Shown here: one piece after another, positions 45,464 through 58,540 of the stretch
Position numbering within the stretch: position 1 is the first letter of the stretch
Layout of the letters: each line of letters opens with the position of its first letter
Origin: Agrostemma githago
Taxonomy: Eukaryota > Streptophyta > Magnoliopsida > Caryophyllales > Caryophyllaceae
DNA: 64,000 nt
Reading direction: 5' to 3'
NCBI GenBank assembly: GCA_958450325.1
Contig: OY288259.1
Coordinates: 26,840,734-26,904,733, forward strand
Position numbers and translations under genes: made by a program
Notes under the pieces: generated by a model
What the model was told of the DNA's origin: nothing
The model's database searches: none
What the model saw: the letters and a program-made list of their open reading frames with translations, nothing else

Positions 45464-48212
45464 GTGAAAAGAGAACTAAAACATATGCATAAGGAGAGTT
45501 TTTCTAGTATTGGAAATAGGATTTCGGAACTAGAGGCAAATTTGGAGGTGTGTCAGCAGGGCTTACAGGCTGATCCACTATCTCAAAATCTCATAGCAAC
45601 TGAGAAAAAGCTATCAAAGTCGTGCTTGGATTTAAAGAAAGCTGAATTAAGCATTCTGAACCAGAGGGTAAAGATGGATAGTATTGTTTTGGGAGATGAC
45701 TCAACTTCATACATTTACTCAAAGTTGAAGGAAAGGAGAATCCAGCAAGTCATTAGTTCTCTAACTGATGCAAAAGGGGAAATTCGAGATAGGGAGAAGG
45801 AGGTTGCGCAGGGATTTATTGAGTATTACTCGGACGTTCTAGGGTCAAATAAACCTGTACAGCCTCTGGATGAGAATGTTGTTAAGGATGGAGCTATTGT
45901 ACAGAACACTGAATGGCCTGCTTCATTAGTGGTACCAGATGAGGAGGAGATAAGGAAGACAGTTTTCTCTATAGGGGATGATAAAAGTTCGGTGCCTGAT
46001 GGCTTCTCTTCAGATTTTTCAAAACAGCATGGCACATTGTCAAGAATGATTTCTGTGAAGTGGTATTCGAATTTTTGAGAAAGGGAAAAACGGTGAAGCA
46101 AGCTAATACTACATTTTTTTTTCGGTGAAATGTGAATTATATTAGAAATTGAGCATTATGCACCAAAAATACAAAGAAACTAATACCCCAAGAAATCAAG
46201 CACTAGGCATTAAATACTTGATTATACCAAGTATTCTGATGTCCTATATGCCTGATCATCCCTCTTACTCTAGCCTGAACACTTTCACGTATTAGAAACA
46301 CTACATTTTCCGGTCGCCTAACATAGCAATCTACCCTACTTATATTTCGACTCATCCAAAGTTGATAAATCAATCCTGCCAATCCTGCTTGCACAAGTTT
46401 TTTCTTCAGGAACGACGGATATCTCCAGCTAATACTACATTGACAACCTTGATTCCTAAGAAACAAGTTTGTCAATCTGTGTTGGATTATAGACCAATTT
46501 CATGCCGCTCAGTGTTTTATAAAACTATTAGTAAGCTTCTTACTAGTAGGATTAAAACTGTAATGGGGAATCTGGTGGGGTATGAGCAACCAGCATTTAT
46601 TGAAGGTAGAAATATCCAGGAAAATATAGCTCTAACACAAAATCTTATTAAGGGTTATGGAAAGAAGTTCCTAACACGTAGGTGCCTATTGAAGATCGAT
46701 CTTCGAAAAGCTTTTGACTCCATTCAGTGGGAGTTTATTTGAAATATGTTGCAGGGGTTTAATTTTCCACCATTATTCATTACATGGCTAAAAGAATGCA
46801 TACAAGAATCATAGTTTTCTATCAAAGTAAATGGGTCTTCTCATGGATTCTTCAAGGGAAAGAGCGGGGTTAGGCAAGGCGTCCCCCTATCCCCCTATTT
46901 GTTTGTTTTGAGCATGGAACTACTTTCAAGGAGATTGAGGAAAGTGGGAGAGCAAACACAGGTCTCCTTACACCCCAAATGTAATAAAGTAAAACTTAAC
47001 CATCTCATTTTTGCAGACGATCTGATGGTTTTTGCCAGGGGGATGCTCCTTCTGTAGAAGCCATAACTCGAGCTCGATCTGGATATATTTGCTAAGGAAT
47101 CTGGTCTGCAAGCGAATAGGGAAAAAACTGAGGCTTATTTTGGAGGGGTGAGGGAGGATGTTAGAGTCATGATTCTTAGAGCCACGGGCTTCAGGGAGGG
47201 AGCTTTTCCCTGCAAATATCTTGGCCTTCCACTTAACGCTATTACTAATAGGCTGGAAAATTAAGTGGACCTGTTGGGGAAGATTCAAACTGTTCTTACT
47301 AACTGGTCTGCTCATAATATATCTTATGCAGGACAAGCTCAGCTGCTAAATGCTGTCATTATTGGAATTCTGAGTTACTAGTGTAGCAACACCATGCTGC
47401 CAGTAAATGTCATGGAGAAAATAAGAGTGATGTGCAAAAATTATTTCTGGACTGGCAACCCAGGATAAGAAAGCATGGTATATAAAGGATGGAGTAGTAT
47501 ATGCACTGGAAGAAGGAGGATTCCAAATTAAGGATATGGTGGGATGGAATAAAGCATTGACAAGTCAGTGGCTTTGGAAACTAGAAACTCAAAAAGGGGG
47601 AATTTGGGGAAAATGGATGGAAGAGTATGTACTGGAAGGAAAAACTATTTGGGACATACAAAAGAAGGAAAAGTTTACAGCAACAACTAAATGTATATTG
47701 CGCGTTAAGGATGAGCTTAAGGAGAGAATGGGAGCAGCGAAAGAAGCTGCTGATTTACTGCACACATGGGTTGAGAATGGTAATTTTTCCTTGCAAAGGC
47801 TTATGAATGGTTGAGGGTAAAGAACTCTCCAATTAAGAGTCTACAACAGATTAAAGGAACACGAGTAATTCCTAAGCATGAGGTCATTGCATCCATGGCC
47901 TGGCAGGGTAAGCTCACAACAATAGATAATACACAAAGGAGGGGGCTTGATATGGTCAATTGGTGTATACTTTGTAAAGAAAATGCTGAAAGTCATCGTC
48001 ATCTTTTCTTCCAATGTCAATATGCTACACAAGTATGGCGGGGACTGCTAGAGTGGATGAATATTAAAGGAAGGAGTACCAACTTGAACGAGGAATTGGC
48101 TTGGGGATCTCAAAAGACGAAGAGGAGGCACTGGAAACATGAATGGTATTGCATCACAATTACAGCTGCTTTATATCATATTTGGATTGAAAGGAACGCA
48201 AGGGTTTTCGCT
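45464..48212 (+). pseudogene. LINE-4 ORF2, RT and zinc region, frame-broken
   Basis: Linker (KRELKHMHKESFSSIGNRISELE), LGDDSTSYIYSKLKERRIQQVI, VPDGFSSDF, [antisense insertion 46115-46426], TTLIPKKQVCQSVLDYRPISCRSVFYK, QPAFIEGRNIQENI, KIDLRKAFDSIQWEF, GVRQGVPLSPYLF, LIFADDLMVFA (catalytic FADD), KYLGLPLN, NISYAGQAQLL, then zinc-type CILCKENAESHRHLFFQC and KRRHWKHEWYCITITAALYHIWIERNARVF. Stops at 46741, 46814, 47263 and 47380, and shifts near 47050 and 47480. It breaks off at 48212 and resumes at 57901. Confidence 0.85.
46101..46440 (-). mobile_element. 5'-truncated antisense LINE fragment (46115-46426) in LINE-4
   Basis: Bounded by an exact 14-bp duplication AGCTAATACTACAT (46101-46114 and 46427-46440). 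Poly(T) at the left is its A-tail on the minus strand. It encodes a LINE C-terminal region (LAGLIYQLWMSRNISRVDCYVRRP). It differs from LINE-4: it has a poly-A rather than a trinucleotide tail. Confidence 0.92.
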
Positions 48213-51200
48213 TTATGATGAATTGTACTCATCCCACTTGTGATTAACGTGTCCCCTTTATCTGTCTGTTTCATTGCATCTCACTTTGACTTCCCTCATT
48301 CAATCCACCGCTTCACTTGCACCTCTTCATTCATCCCCATTTCTTTTTTTGTCTTCTCCTGTCATTCCCCTTTCGTTTTCTTCATTTCAGATTGCATCAC
48401 CATCATCTTCGCATTTTTTTCCCTCCCTTCATTCTATCCATCTTCAATAGTCTCGAATTCTACTGCTACTATTGTTGTTTTTTCCCGTTGCCGCGCACTG
48501 CCTCTGTTTTGCTGCTGCTGTTGCTGCCGTACGTTGCTGTTGTTGCCAGTCTCGTGCCACTCCCGTTTTCTCTATTTCTTTTTCTCTTGATTCAGATTGA
48601 GGTAGTCACTCTTCCTCTGTTTCTTTCCTCCTTTTTTTCCTCTTTTTCTTTGTTCGTGCTTTTGCTGCCGTGCTTCTGCTCGCTGCTGCAAGTGTTGCTG
48701 TTCCGTGTTGATGCTGCTGATGTCCGTGTTTGCTGTCTCATGTCTGCTGCTGCAACGCTCCCTCTGTTTGCGGTAGTCTTTGTCTCTGAACTCGACTTTT
48801 AGTCAGGGTATGTTCTTCTCCTTTTCTCCTCCTCTTCTTCTTCTTCTTCTTTGTCGGGTTTCGTTTTGCTGTTGTGTGTCGTGTTTCTGCCGTTGCCCGC
48901 TTCTTTGTGCGTCCTAATTGTCGTTATTGATGTCGATTGCTCTGCCGGTGCTAGTCTCGTTTTGTGCGTCTGTTTTTGTTGTTCCGTTTCTCTTCCTCGA
49001 GTTCATATTCTTTTCGTGTGCGACCTGCTTCGTTTGCTGTCCTCGGTTCTTGGATCAGGTCTGATTCCTGTTGTCCGACTTTCATTGCTTCTTTTCTCAT
49101 CGCGTTGCTGCTGCTGTTTTTGATGTTCATTATTGCGCTTTTTCCCTGTCTTTTGTTTCTTATCGTCACACTACTGCTTTTGGTCGTATGTCACTCGGTT
49201 GCTACTGTTTCTATTCATGTTCGATCTATGCCATGTTTTGGTCCTTCGTCTCATCTATGTTACTGTTGTGTGGGTTGTTTATCAATCCCTAATTCCTTGT
49301 TTCCTCTTCTTCGTTCCTTATTCTGATTCCTCTCTACTGTTTCTATGGGTCTCGATCTCCGTCGGAGCCTTGAAGTTCTTTTTGTAAGACAAATATCATA
49401 GCGGTTGGGGCTTGGAGTCGTCAAGAAGGGCAAGTATATAGCATTCGGATCTCGACTCAAGGTAACTTTAGGACGTTACTCGATTTTATATCGTATGTTT
49501 GAGTAGTAGTATGTATTAAATATTTTAACTTCGATTTTCTAATTTTAGCTATATATTATTGCTAATTATATTAATTTTAAATTGTATACCTTATAAATAT
49601 TTTACAAGCTTTCGATATCGTTTTGTAAATCGTTAGTAATTTTATTATTAATGATCGTTATAATATTTTGTTGGTTATCGTGACACTAGTAACTAAATAA
49701 TGTCGATTTCATATTTTAGTCATATTTCGTTAATTTATAATTTTCACTCAAAATCGTATTTTCATATTTCAATCGAAATTTGTATACTTGTTAATAAATT
49801 AATTTTCGTTTTACGATTTATTCTAATAAATGAGAAAAAAGTCGATTTTATTTTAAATATATTTTTAGTCGAGACTATTTTCACTAATAATTTCCTATTT
49901 GTTTCCGATTGACTATTTTTATTAAAATCCATATTATTTATTAATAAAAACTATCTGTTAAAATTAATTTGAAACCTTCGTAAATTTCATTTCATTTATA
50001 AAGTTCATTGACTCAATTAATTTTTATATCGTTTTTCTTTAAACATCTCTTTTCTAAAATTTATAGTTTTAACTCGATTTCCTAAGTATTATATTTTAAT
50101 TATGTTTTGAGTAACGAATTTAGAAATATATTAAAGTTACGATAACGACGATAATAATAAAATGTTAATTTCGTTAGAAATGCTATTTTTTATACATTTC
50201 ACTTATTTTAATAACTTACGTATTTTCTATAACAAAATTTCTATTTTAAGTAAGTTTCTAAAATTAGTAAGTTTCTATTTATAGAAAGTTTCCCTTTTAA
50301 TATAAAATATTTATTTCTTTTATCTTCATATTATTCATCATGATTATATCTCTTGTTTATATCGATAATGACTTGTTTTGGAGTTATGGAATATGGACCA
50401 GTGTGAGGTTTAGAGTTATGTATTCTGGGGTTTACGTTTTGCCATCAACTATAAGGCTGGTGTGTCTTTATGGGGCACACTGGTTGTTGAACCGAGCATA
50501 TATGGTGTTCGGGAGTGTGTGTACATTTTGACCTTAAACTCGTGCCTCGCAGTGTAAGACGCCGTCGGGTTGAACTGAGTATTTATGGTGCTCGGGAGGG
50601 GTGTGCATATCATCTTAAACTAGAGCCACGCATTTATAAGTCGCCGTCCTATTATGGTTGAGTAGCCTAGTTAGAGACCGAAGTTTGATTTGTTTGAACT
50701 AGGTTCTCGAAGCTAGTTTTTAGTATTCTCCTAGTGAAAGTCTAGCCGTCTACACTAATCCTATCCATAACGCCATTTTGAATATTTTTATTATTATCGA
50801 TACATTTTGATTTGCGGGTTGGCAAATATTTGAAGTTATCTTCTGAAAACTTGTTCTGATTTTATTGTTCCAATATTTTAAGTTTTCTCCGAAAGCTTAT
50901 TTTTATTATATCATTTAACGTTTTCCATTTTAACTATTTTGATATAATAATACTATTATTTTTCCATATGATATAATATGGCTGGGAGAACGTCCGAGTT
51001 ACTCCCCACTGACGTGGCTGTTATGTTTTTAACATGACAGGTATTTGCTGCTGGGTTTTGGGTGTGAGCTAGCGAGTAGCATGGATCCTACTCTTTCTTT
51101 ATTCTTGTAATTTATGGATTTGTATAACCCGTTTGGAGAATATTATATTTAGCCCTTTTGTAAAAAGTGGCCTTTGTATTGACTTACCATTTCTTTTAAT

Positions 51201-51284
51201 AAGATATAGTTGGTCAGTGTGTTTTAATCCCAACTCTACAGTGTTTCCGCCACTGTATTGCGTTAGAATTTCTAGGGGATTACA
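48213..51284 (+). repeat. left LTR, truncated at its 5' side
   Basis: Nearly identical to 54751-57822 (offset 6538). I see three base differences: near 48767, 49468 and 51187. It ends TTACA before the primer site. The ORFs here (for example 48240-48590 and 48851-49123) are pyrimidine-rich chance frames repeated identically in the right LTR. Confidence 0.9.
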
Positions 51285-54147
51285 GTTGGTATCAGAACAT
51301 TGTTGCTCCCGACGCTTACACCTGATTCTAGGAAAATACCAGTAAATGATTTAAACATTTAAAAAAAATATTAGTAAGAGATGGGTAGAAACAAAATAAG
51401 GACTTAACTGTTAGGTTTATATGTTCTTGTAACTCAATGATTAGCATTGAATATTTGTTTCTTTTGTCTGGAAGAAGATATTAGTATGATGCTGCTCCAG
51501 ATCGGGACAAGACCTGCTTAGAACTCTCAACGCCTGCCGACTCGAGTGGACAACTTGGTGCATCCAAGAAAGATGCGTGCCGGTGCTGACTCTTAAGCTC
51601 AGATTCAGTTTGCTTAAGCTACAGGTCGGATGATTAAGAGTAGATTCCTGTTCCATGATGTTGTAGTAGATCTAGATGGAGCGACCCAGGACTAGTGTGC
51701 TCGTTCCTCTACAAGAAGATGAAGTAATCCTTTTAGTTCCCTCGTGAACCTCAGAGGTCCAAACTTTTCCTTCTCCTCTCAGGTCTTTATCATCTAGAAT
51801 AATTGATTCTTTTCTTCCTGCTTTTGCCTTTTGCAATTCTTTCCTTATTAATTCTCGTCTTCATTCTCGAGATAAATCTTCGATTAATTCTCCTACTTTA
51901 CCATTTTATTTTTTCTCCCCTTGAGATTCTTGGTTAGATCGACTTCGGTCTCAGTGAACCCCGTGAAAAGATATTGATGTTTGAGGTTTAGTAAACCCTT
52001 GTTACCTGATTTGAGGATTGTGAGTCTACCTTCTAAGCAAATAAGAATTTCTTAAGGATCTATTTGAATAGCAAATCATTGATTGATGGAGTTAGGACGA
52101 TACCTTAGACACTGAACCTTGGGTTATAGGTTATCTTGATTATTTTGGAGTACTTAGAGTTGAATATCTTTTGGAGTAGTAAAATATATCATATTTGATG
52201 GATACCTAGTACCTAACCTAGAACCGAACTAAGTGTAACTGATAATATTACTTTGGGATTCCTACCTAATACTTATTTGATGGATGCATCGTGAATATTT
52301 GGGATCATAGATTTCTGTTTAAAGTGTTAGCCTGAGAGTTGTGGTACCATTAAAGATTTTTCATTATTGACGTTAGTAATTTTGGCTGACATAGATTGCC
52401 TTTGTTTCTTGTGGATTAGATCGTTGATCATTGTTTACGGTTGTAACCTATGAAATTTGGAGTTGAGTGATCTAACTTGAATAAATTGTTGTTAACCTTG
52501 AAGAAGAGAAACATATTGCACAATTAGATGTTGGATTATCGCGTTGTTTTGAGGAATACTTAATGCGAATCATCTTGATGGATTTATAGTTCAGAACCCT
52601 TAGACCAACGAGATTGTGGCTTCGTTGAGTAAATAAATATTTTGGTGGTTTCGCTGTTACTACATGAAATTTGATGGACTTCTCTGAAACCTTAGTTGAA
52701 TGACGTGTTTGAAGAAGTGAGCGTTTGCGCCATTACCTATAGGTTTGAGCGTGTTCGAGGATTTATTTTACGTTCCCAGCTTTTGTACTTGTGGCATTAT
52801 AATTATGTTGGTAGTCATTTTTTTTTTGAGAATTTCGTACCCGAGCATTGCTAAATTGGTGGATCTTGTTTAGTCTTCCTTACTCGAGAAATTTGGAATA
52901 TACCTCGAGTTCAAACTTTAGGAGCTTTGGATTTAGGAACCTTATCGATGGCAAGTTTGGGTGTGTTTTGGTTGACCATTGGAATTTTAATTGATGAGAG
53001 TAGATTGTAAAGCAATTGTGGATTAGTATCGTGTCATTTGAACGATTGGATAAACACTTAAGACATTTTTGGGAGTTGGACTGAGAAATACCACCTAATG
53101 CCTAATATTGGACTTAACGCTATTTGATGGAAATTAGGAACCCGTATTGTGGGAGTTGTACCGGGAATCTCGAGATGGTCAATTTATTCTCTAATCCTTG
53201 AGAGCTCTATTTGACTCTCAATTTCGTGCTTCCCTTAGCTTTTCTTAAATCCTTCTACTTCTTCTTCAGCCCATCCCTTTGACTTATTTATCGGGTTTGA
53301 AAATTTTTGTATTGATTTGTTGTTGACTTTGACTCTATTTATCCATTTATCATTCCCCGAACTTATGTTATGAAAATTTGACTAATTTACAAAATTTGAT
53401 TTTCGTGAAATTTTGACATTTTGAGTTATAAAATTCTAAAACTTTGTACTTTTTTTTTGTTTTATTTTTGGTTGATAACATATATAGTCATGTATCAAAA
53501 TGTCTTATAAATTTATTTTAAAATACTTCGAAATTGTTTTAAATTTTAATTTTCGAACAATCGAAATTTATTAAACTTTCATAATTGCTAATATTTTGAA
53601 TTCTAGAAGGTTTTTAGGTGAAACAATTTAAAACTTTCGAAAAACTTCGTATGTTTAATTTTTTGTCTTACATTTGTTAGACTTTAAATTTGTTATTGAA
53701 AATATTTGACGACTAGTTCGATTTTTTATTTACTAACTACAAAATTTGATTTCAAAATAAAATAAAATTTATTTGGTCGTAAAACAAAATATTGTCGAAT
53801 TTCTTAACCAAAATTTTTACCGTTATTTTGGAAAATATTTGGGTACTCTCCTCCTCGAGATCGTTTACAAATATTATTTAGTGTCATTATTTTATCGAAT
53901 AATTTTTAACTTACGATTTTATTAATTTTAATGGTTTTAAACTTCAGGTAGCCGAGCCCAACTTATCTTGAAATAAAATTTGTCTTCGATTTCTATTTCA
54001 TATCACGTTTGAAGTTGTAAAAAAAAAAAAAAATTGTGAGGCGAGTTAAGCATTCTCCTTTTGTTCATATGATATAATCTTGTTATCCATTCTATTATTA
54101 TGTTTTTGATTAGTTTCGAGGACGAAACTTCTTTTAGTGGGGAAGAT
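51285..54147 (+). other. interior of the long-LTR element, no coding capacity seen
   Basis: Primer site TGGTATCAGAAC (51287-51298; one base off TGGTATCAGAGC, initiator tRNA-Met type), then 2.8 kb with frequent stops in all frames. I recognise no gag, protease, RT or integrase motif. It ends with GTTTCGAGGACGAAAC (54112-54127) and a polypurine-like AGTGGGGAAGA before the right LTR. Confidence 0.7.
54136..54147 (+). promoter_or_regulatory. polypurine tract of the long-LTR element
   Basis: AGTGGGGAAGAT directly precedes the LTR start TGTAACACCCTG, after the GAGGACGAAAC motif common at the end of chromovirus coding regions. Confidence 0.8.
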
Positions 54148-57100
54148 TGTAACACCCTGATTTTATAAATTAATTAAATTAAAATTTTGTTCGTATTTTT
54201 ATTTTTATGATTTAATTCGTAATTCTCAAAATTATTATAAAACGAATTTATCGTTTAAATCGTTTCAAACTCCTAAAATGCTATTTGTCTCGGGAACTCT
54301 TCTTATATTTAAAATGTATTTTTAATTCTATTCCGATTCATTTTATAACTTTAATTTAATTCTTATCGAAAGTCTATTCCGACGATTTAAATTCTAAATT
54401 CTTTTTATTTATTTATATTTAAGCTCGAATTTCTATTTTCGTCTCGAAGTTCATTTATTTTAAGTTTCATCAAAACATTTATTACCTTTCCTCGAGAAAT
54501 CAATTTATTTCACTATATCAAGGATTTATTATTTATCGGGAAATATTACTTCATCGTCTATTTATTTCTATAAGCTTCGTTTTCGTATCGAATACTTTAT
54601 TTACTCATTTTATTTGACGGTCCGATTATTTATTAATTTTATTGACTCTTTTAATTCAATTTGTGAGTCAGTCAACTTATCGTTACGGAACCCGATTCAT
54701 TTATTTGACCCGTATACATCGTATACATATCATCTCGGAAACCGTACACTTTTTGATGAATTGTACTCATCCCACTTGTGATTAACGTGTCCCCTTTATC
54801 TGTCTGTTTCATTGCATCTCACTTTGACTTCCCTCATTCAATCCACCGCTTCACTTGCACCTCTTCATTCATCCCCATTTCTTTTTTTGTCTTCTCCTGT
54901 CATTCCCCTTTCGTTTTCTTCATTTCAGATTGCATCACCATCATCTTCGCATTTTTTTCCCTCCCTTCATTCTATCCATCTTCAATAGTCTCGAATTCTA
55001 CTGCTACTATTGTTGTTTTTTCCCGTTGCCGCGCACTGCCTCTGTTTTGCTGCTGCTGTTGCTGCCGTACGTTGCTGTTGTTGCCAGTCTCGTGCCACTC
55101 CCGTTTTCTCTATTTCTTTTTCTCTTGATTCAGATTGAGGTAGTCACTCTTCCTCTGTTTCTTTCCTCCTTTTTTTCCTCTTTTTCTTTGTTCGTGCTTT
55201 TGCTGCCGTGCTTCTGCTCGCTGCTGCAAGTGTTGCTGTTCCGTGTTGATGCTGCTGATGTCCGTGTTTGCTGTCTCATGTCTGCTGCTGCAACGCTCCC
55301 TCTGTCTGCGGTAGTCTTTGTCTCTGAACTCGACTTTTAGTCAGGGTATGTTCTTCTCCTTTTCTCCTCCTCTTCTTCTTCTTCTTCTTTGTCGGGTTTC
55401 GTTTTGCTGTTGTGTGTCGTGTTTCTGCCGTTGCCCGCTTCTTTGTGCGTCCTAATTGTCGTTATTGATGTCGATTGCTCTGCCGGTGCTAGTCTCGTTT
55501 TGTGCGTCTGTTTTTGTTGTTCCGTTTCTCTTCCTCGAGTTCATATTCTTTTCGTGTGCGACCTGCTTCGTTTGCTGTCCTCGGTTCTTGGATCAGGTCT
55601 GATTCCTGTTGTCCGACTTTCATTGCTTCTTTTCTCATCGCGTTGCTGCTGCTGTTTTTGATGTTCATTATTGCGCTTTTTCCCTGTCTTTTGTTTCTTA
55701 TCGTCACACTACTGCTTTTGGTCGTATGTCACTCGGTTGCTACTGTTTCTATTCATGTTCGATCTATGCCATGTTTTGGTCCTTCGTCTCATCTATGTTA
55801 CTGTTGTGTGGGTTGTTTATCAATCCCTAATTCCTTGTTTCCTCTTCTTCGTTCCTTATTCTGATTCCTCTCTACTGTTTCTATGGGTCTCGATCTCCGT
55901 CGGAGCCTTGAAGTTCTTTTTGTAAGACAAATATCATAGCGGTTGGGGCTTGGAGTCGTCAAGAAGGGCAAGTATATAGCATTCGGATCTCGACTCAAGG
56001 TAAGTTTAGGACGTTACTCGATTTTATATCGTATGTTTGAGTAGTAGTATGTATTAAATATTTTAACTTCGATTTTCTAATTTTAGCTATATATTATTGC
56101 TAATTATATTAATTTTAAATTGTATACCTTATAAATATTTTACAAGCTTTCGATATCGTTTTGTAAATCGTTAGTAATTTTATTATTAATGATCGTTATA
56201 ATATTTTGTTGGTTATCGTGACACTAGTAACTAAATAATGTCGATTTCATATTTTAGTCATATTTCGTTAATTTATAATTTTCACTCAAAATCGTATTTT
56301 CATATTTCAATCGAAATTTGTATACTTGTTAATAAATTAATTTTCGTTTTACGATTTATTCTAATAAATGAGAAAAAAGTCGATTTTATTTTAAATATAT
56401 TTTTAGTCGAGACTATTTTCACTAATAATTTCCTATTTGTTTCCGATTGACTATTTTTATTAAAATCCATATTATTTATTAATAAAAACTATCTGTTAAA
56501 ATTAATTTGAAACCTTCGTAAATTTCATTTCATTTATAAAGTTCATTGACTCAATTAATTTTTATATCGTTTTTCTTTAAACATCTCTTTTCTAAAATTT
56601 ATAGTTTTAACTCGATTTCCTAAGTATTATATTTTAATTATGTTTTGAGTAACGAATTTAGAAATATATTAAAGTTACGATAACGACGATAATAATAAAA
56701 TGTTAATTTCGTTAGAAATGCTATTTTTTATACATTTCACTTATTTTAATAACTTACGTATTTTCTATAACAAAATTTCTATTTTAAGTAAGTTTCTAAA
56801 ATTAGTAAGTTTCTATTTATAGAAAGTTTCCCTTTTAATATAAAATATTTATTTCTTTTATCTTCATATTATTCATCATGATTATATCTCTTGTTTATAT
56901 CGATAATGACTTGTTTTGGAGTTATGGAATATGGACCAGTGTGAGGTTTAGAGTTATGTATTCTGGGGTTTACGTTTTGCCATCAACTATAAGGCTGGTG
57001 TGTCTTTATGGGGCACACTGGTTGTTGAACCGAGCATATATGGTGTTCGGGAGTGTGTGTACATTTTGACCTTAAACTCGTGCCTCGCAGTGTAAGACGC

Positions 57101-57822
57101 CGTCGGGTTGAACTGAGTATTTATGGTGCTCGGGAGGGGTGTGCATATCATCTTAAACTAGAGCCACGCATTTATAAGTCGCCGTCCTATTATGGTTGAG
57201 TAGCCTAGTTAGAGACCGAAGTTTGATTTGTTTGAACTAGGTTCTCGAAGCTAGTTTTTAGTATTCTCCTAGTGAAAGTCTAGCCGTCTACACTAATCCT
57301 ATCCATAACGCCATTTTGAATATTTTTATTATTATCGATACATTTTGATTTGCGGGTTGGCAAATATTTGAAGTTATCTTCTGAAAACTTGTTCTGATTT
57401 TATTGTTCCAATATTTTAAGTTTTCTCCGAAAGCTTATTTTTATTATATCATTTAACGTTTTCCATTTTAACTATTTTGATATAATAATACTATTATTTT
57501 TCCATATGATATAATATGGCTGGGAGAACGTCCGAGTTACTCCCCACTGACGTGGCTGTTATGTTTTTAACATGACAGGTATTTGCTGCTGGGTTTTGGG
57601 TGTGAGCTAGCGAGTAGCATGGATCCTACTCTTTCTTTATTCTTGTAATTTATGGATTTGTATAACCCGTTTGGAGAATATTATATTTAGCCCTTTTGTA
57701 AAAAGTGGCCTTTGTATTGACTTAACATTTCTTTTAATAAGATATAGTTGGTCAGTGTGTTTTAATCCCAACTCTACAGTGTTTCCGCCACTGTATTGCG
57801 TTAGAATTTCTAGGGGATTACA
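54148..57822 (+). repeat. right LTR, complete (3675 bp)
   Basis: TGTAACACCCTG start, GGGGATTACA end. At 3.7 kb it is longer than the interior. The pyrimidine-rich block 54800-55900 and AT-rich block 56000-56880 carry no credible protein. It is followed by TGGTATCAGAGC (57825-57836), a primer site that should not be there after a 3' LTR. Confidence 0.9.
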
Positions 57823-57876
57823 GTTGGTATCAGAGCATTGTTGCTCTCGATGCTTACACCTGATTCTAGGAAAATA

Positions 57877-58322
57877 TTGCAGCTGGCGGGGACTGCTAGA
57901 GTCATCGCCATCTTTTCTTCCAATGTCAATATGCTACACAAGTATGGCGGGGACTGCTAGAGTGGATGAATATTAAAGGAAGGAGTAACAACTTGAACGA
58001 GGAATTGGCTTGGGGATCTCAAAAGACGAAGAGGAGGCACCGGAAACATGAATGGTATTGCATCACAATTGCAGCTGCTTTATATCATATTTGGATTGAA
58101 AGGAACGCAAGCGTTTTCGCTGGCAGGAATAGAAGTTGCACATCATTACTCAAGCAAATCAAATTTCAAGTTTTCATCAAACTAAAAAGTAGGAAAGTTG
58201 ACCTTAGTTACAATTCTTTGATGTAGATAATGTGTAGATTCACACATTATAGGGGATAGCCTTTGTAAGCTTGGTCCCTTGTATTACTCAAATTGATTAA
58301 TAAAAGGAAAATAACATTCTTG
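57877..58322 (+). pseudogene. LINE-4 C-terminal end with duplicated segment and 3' UTR
   Basis: After 24 filler bases (57877-57900) built of local LINE pieces, LINE-4 sequence 47992-48212 is repeated at 57901-58121 with a few changes, then continues to the true end: AGRNRSCTSLLKQIKFQVFIKLKSRKVDL and stop. The 3' UTR has ATTAATAAAAGG (polyadenylation-like) and ends TTCTTGCAA before the trinucleotide tail. Same end signature as LINE-3. Confidence 0.85.
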
Positions 58323-58378
58323 CAATAATAACAACAATAATAATAATAACAATAACAACAACAATAACAACGACAACA

Positions 58379-58410
<32 letters not shown>

Positions 58411-58426
58411 AACGACGACGACGACG

Positions 58427-58475
<49 letters not shown>

Positions 58476-58489
58476 AAATAACAATAACG

Positions 58490-58540
<51 letters not shown>

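Larger units (their letters stand above)
42018..48212 (+). mobile_element. LINE-4, main part (5' end to zinc region)
   Basis: Starts in the AAT array and holds the most complete gene set of the family: ORF1 with AT-hook and intact CCHC knuckle, full APE endonuclease, RT and zinc region. Inserts: CACTA 42776-43805, antisense LINE fragment 46115-46426, and from 48213 the long-LTR element. Its 3' end lies at 57877-58322. Confidence 0.9.
48213..57876 (+). mobile_element. long-LTR chromovirus-derived non-autonomous element with abnormal ends
   Basis: Structure: partial LTR (48213-51284, lacking the first about 606 bp), tRNA-Met-type primer site, 2863-bp interior without pol, polypurine tract, full LTR (54148-57822), then a second primer site and leader (57823-57876). 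So LTR-interior-LTR-leader, more than one unit long and starting inside an LTR. Flanks are not a 5-bp duplication: a 221-bp piece of LINE-4 is present on both sides. LTR start TGTAACACCC and tail GTTTCGAGGACGAAAC are typical of Tekay/Del-type chromoviruses. The LTR copies differ at only a few bases, so it is young. Confidence 0.82.

Noticed and set aside
48240..49460. Several 60-160 codon frames repeated at 54778-55998
   Set aside because: They lie inside the two LTR copies, overlap each other in several frames and are rich in L, F, S and C from pyrimidine-rich DNA. Duplication reflects the LTR, not gene conservation.
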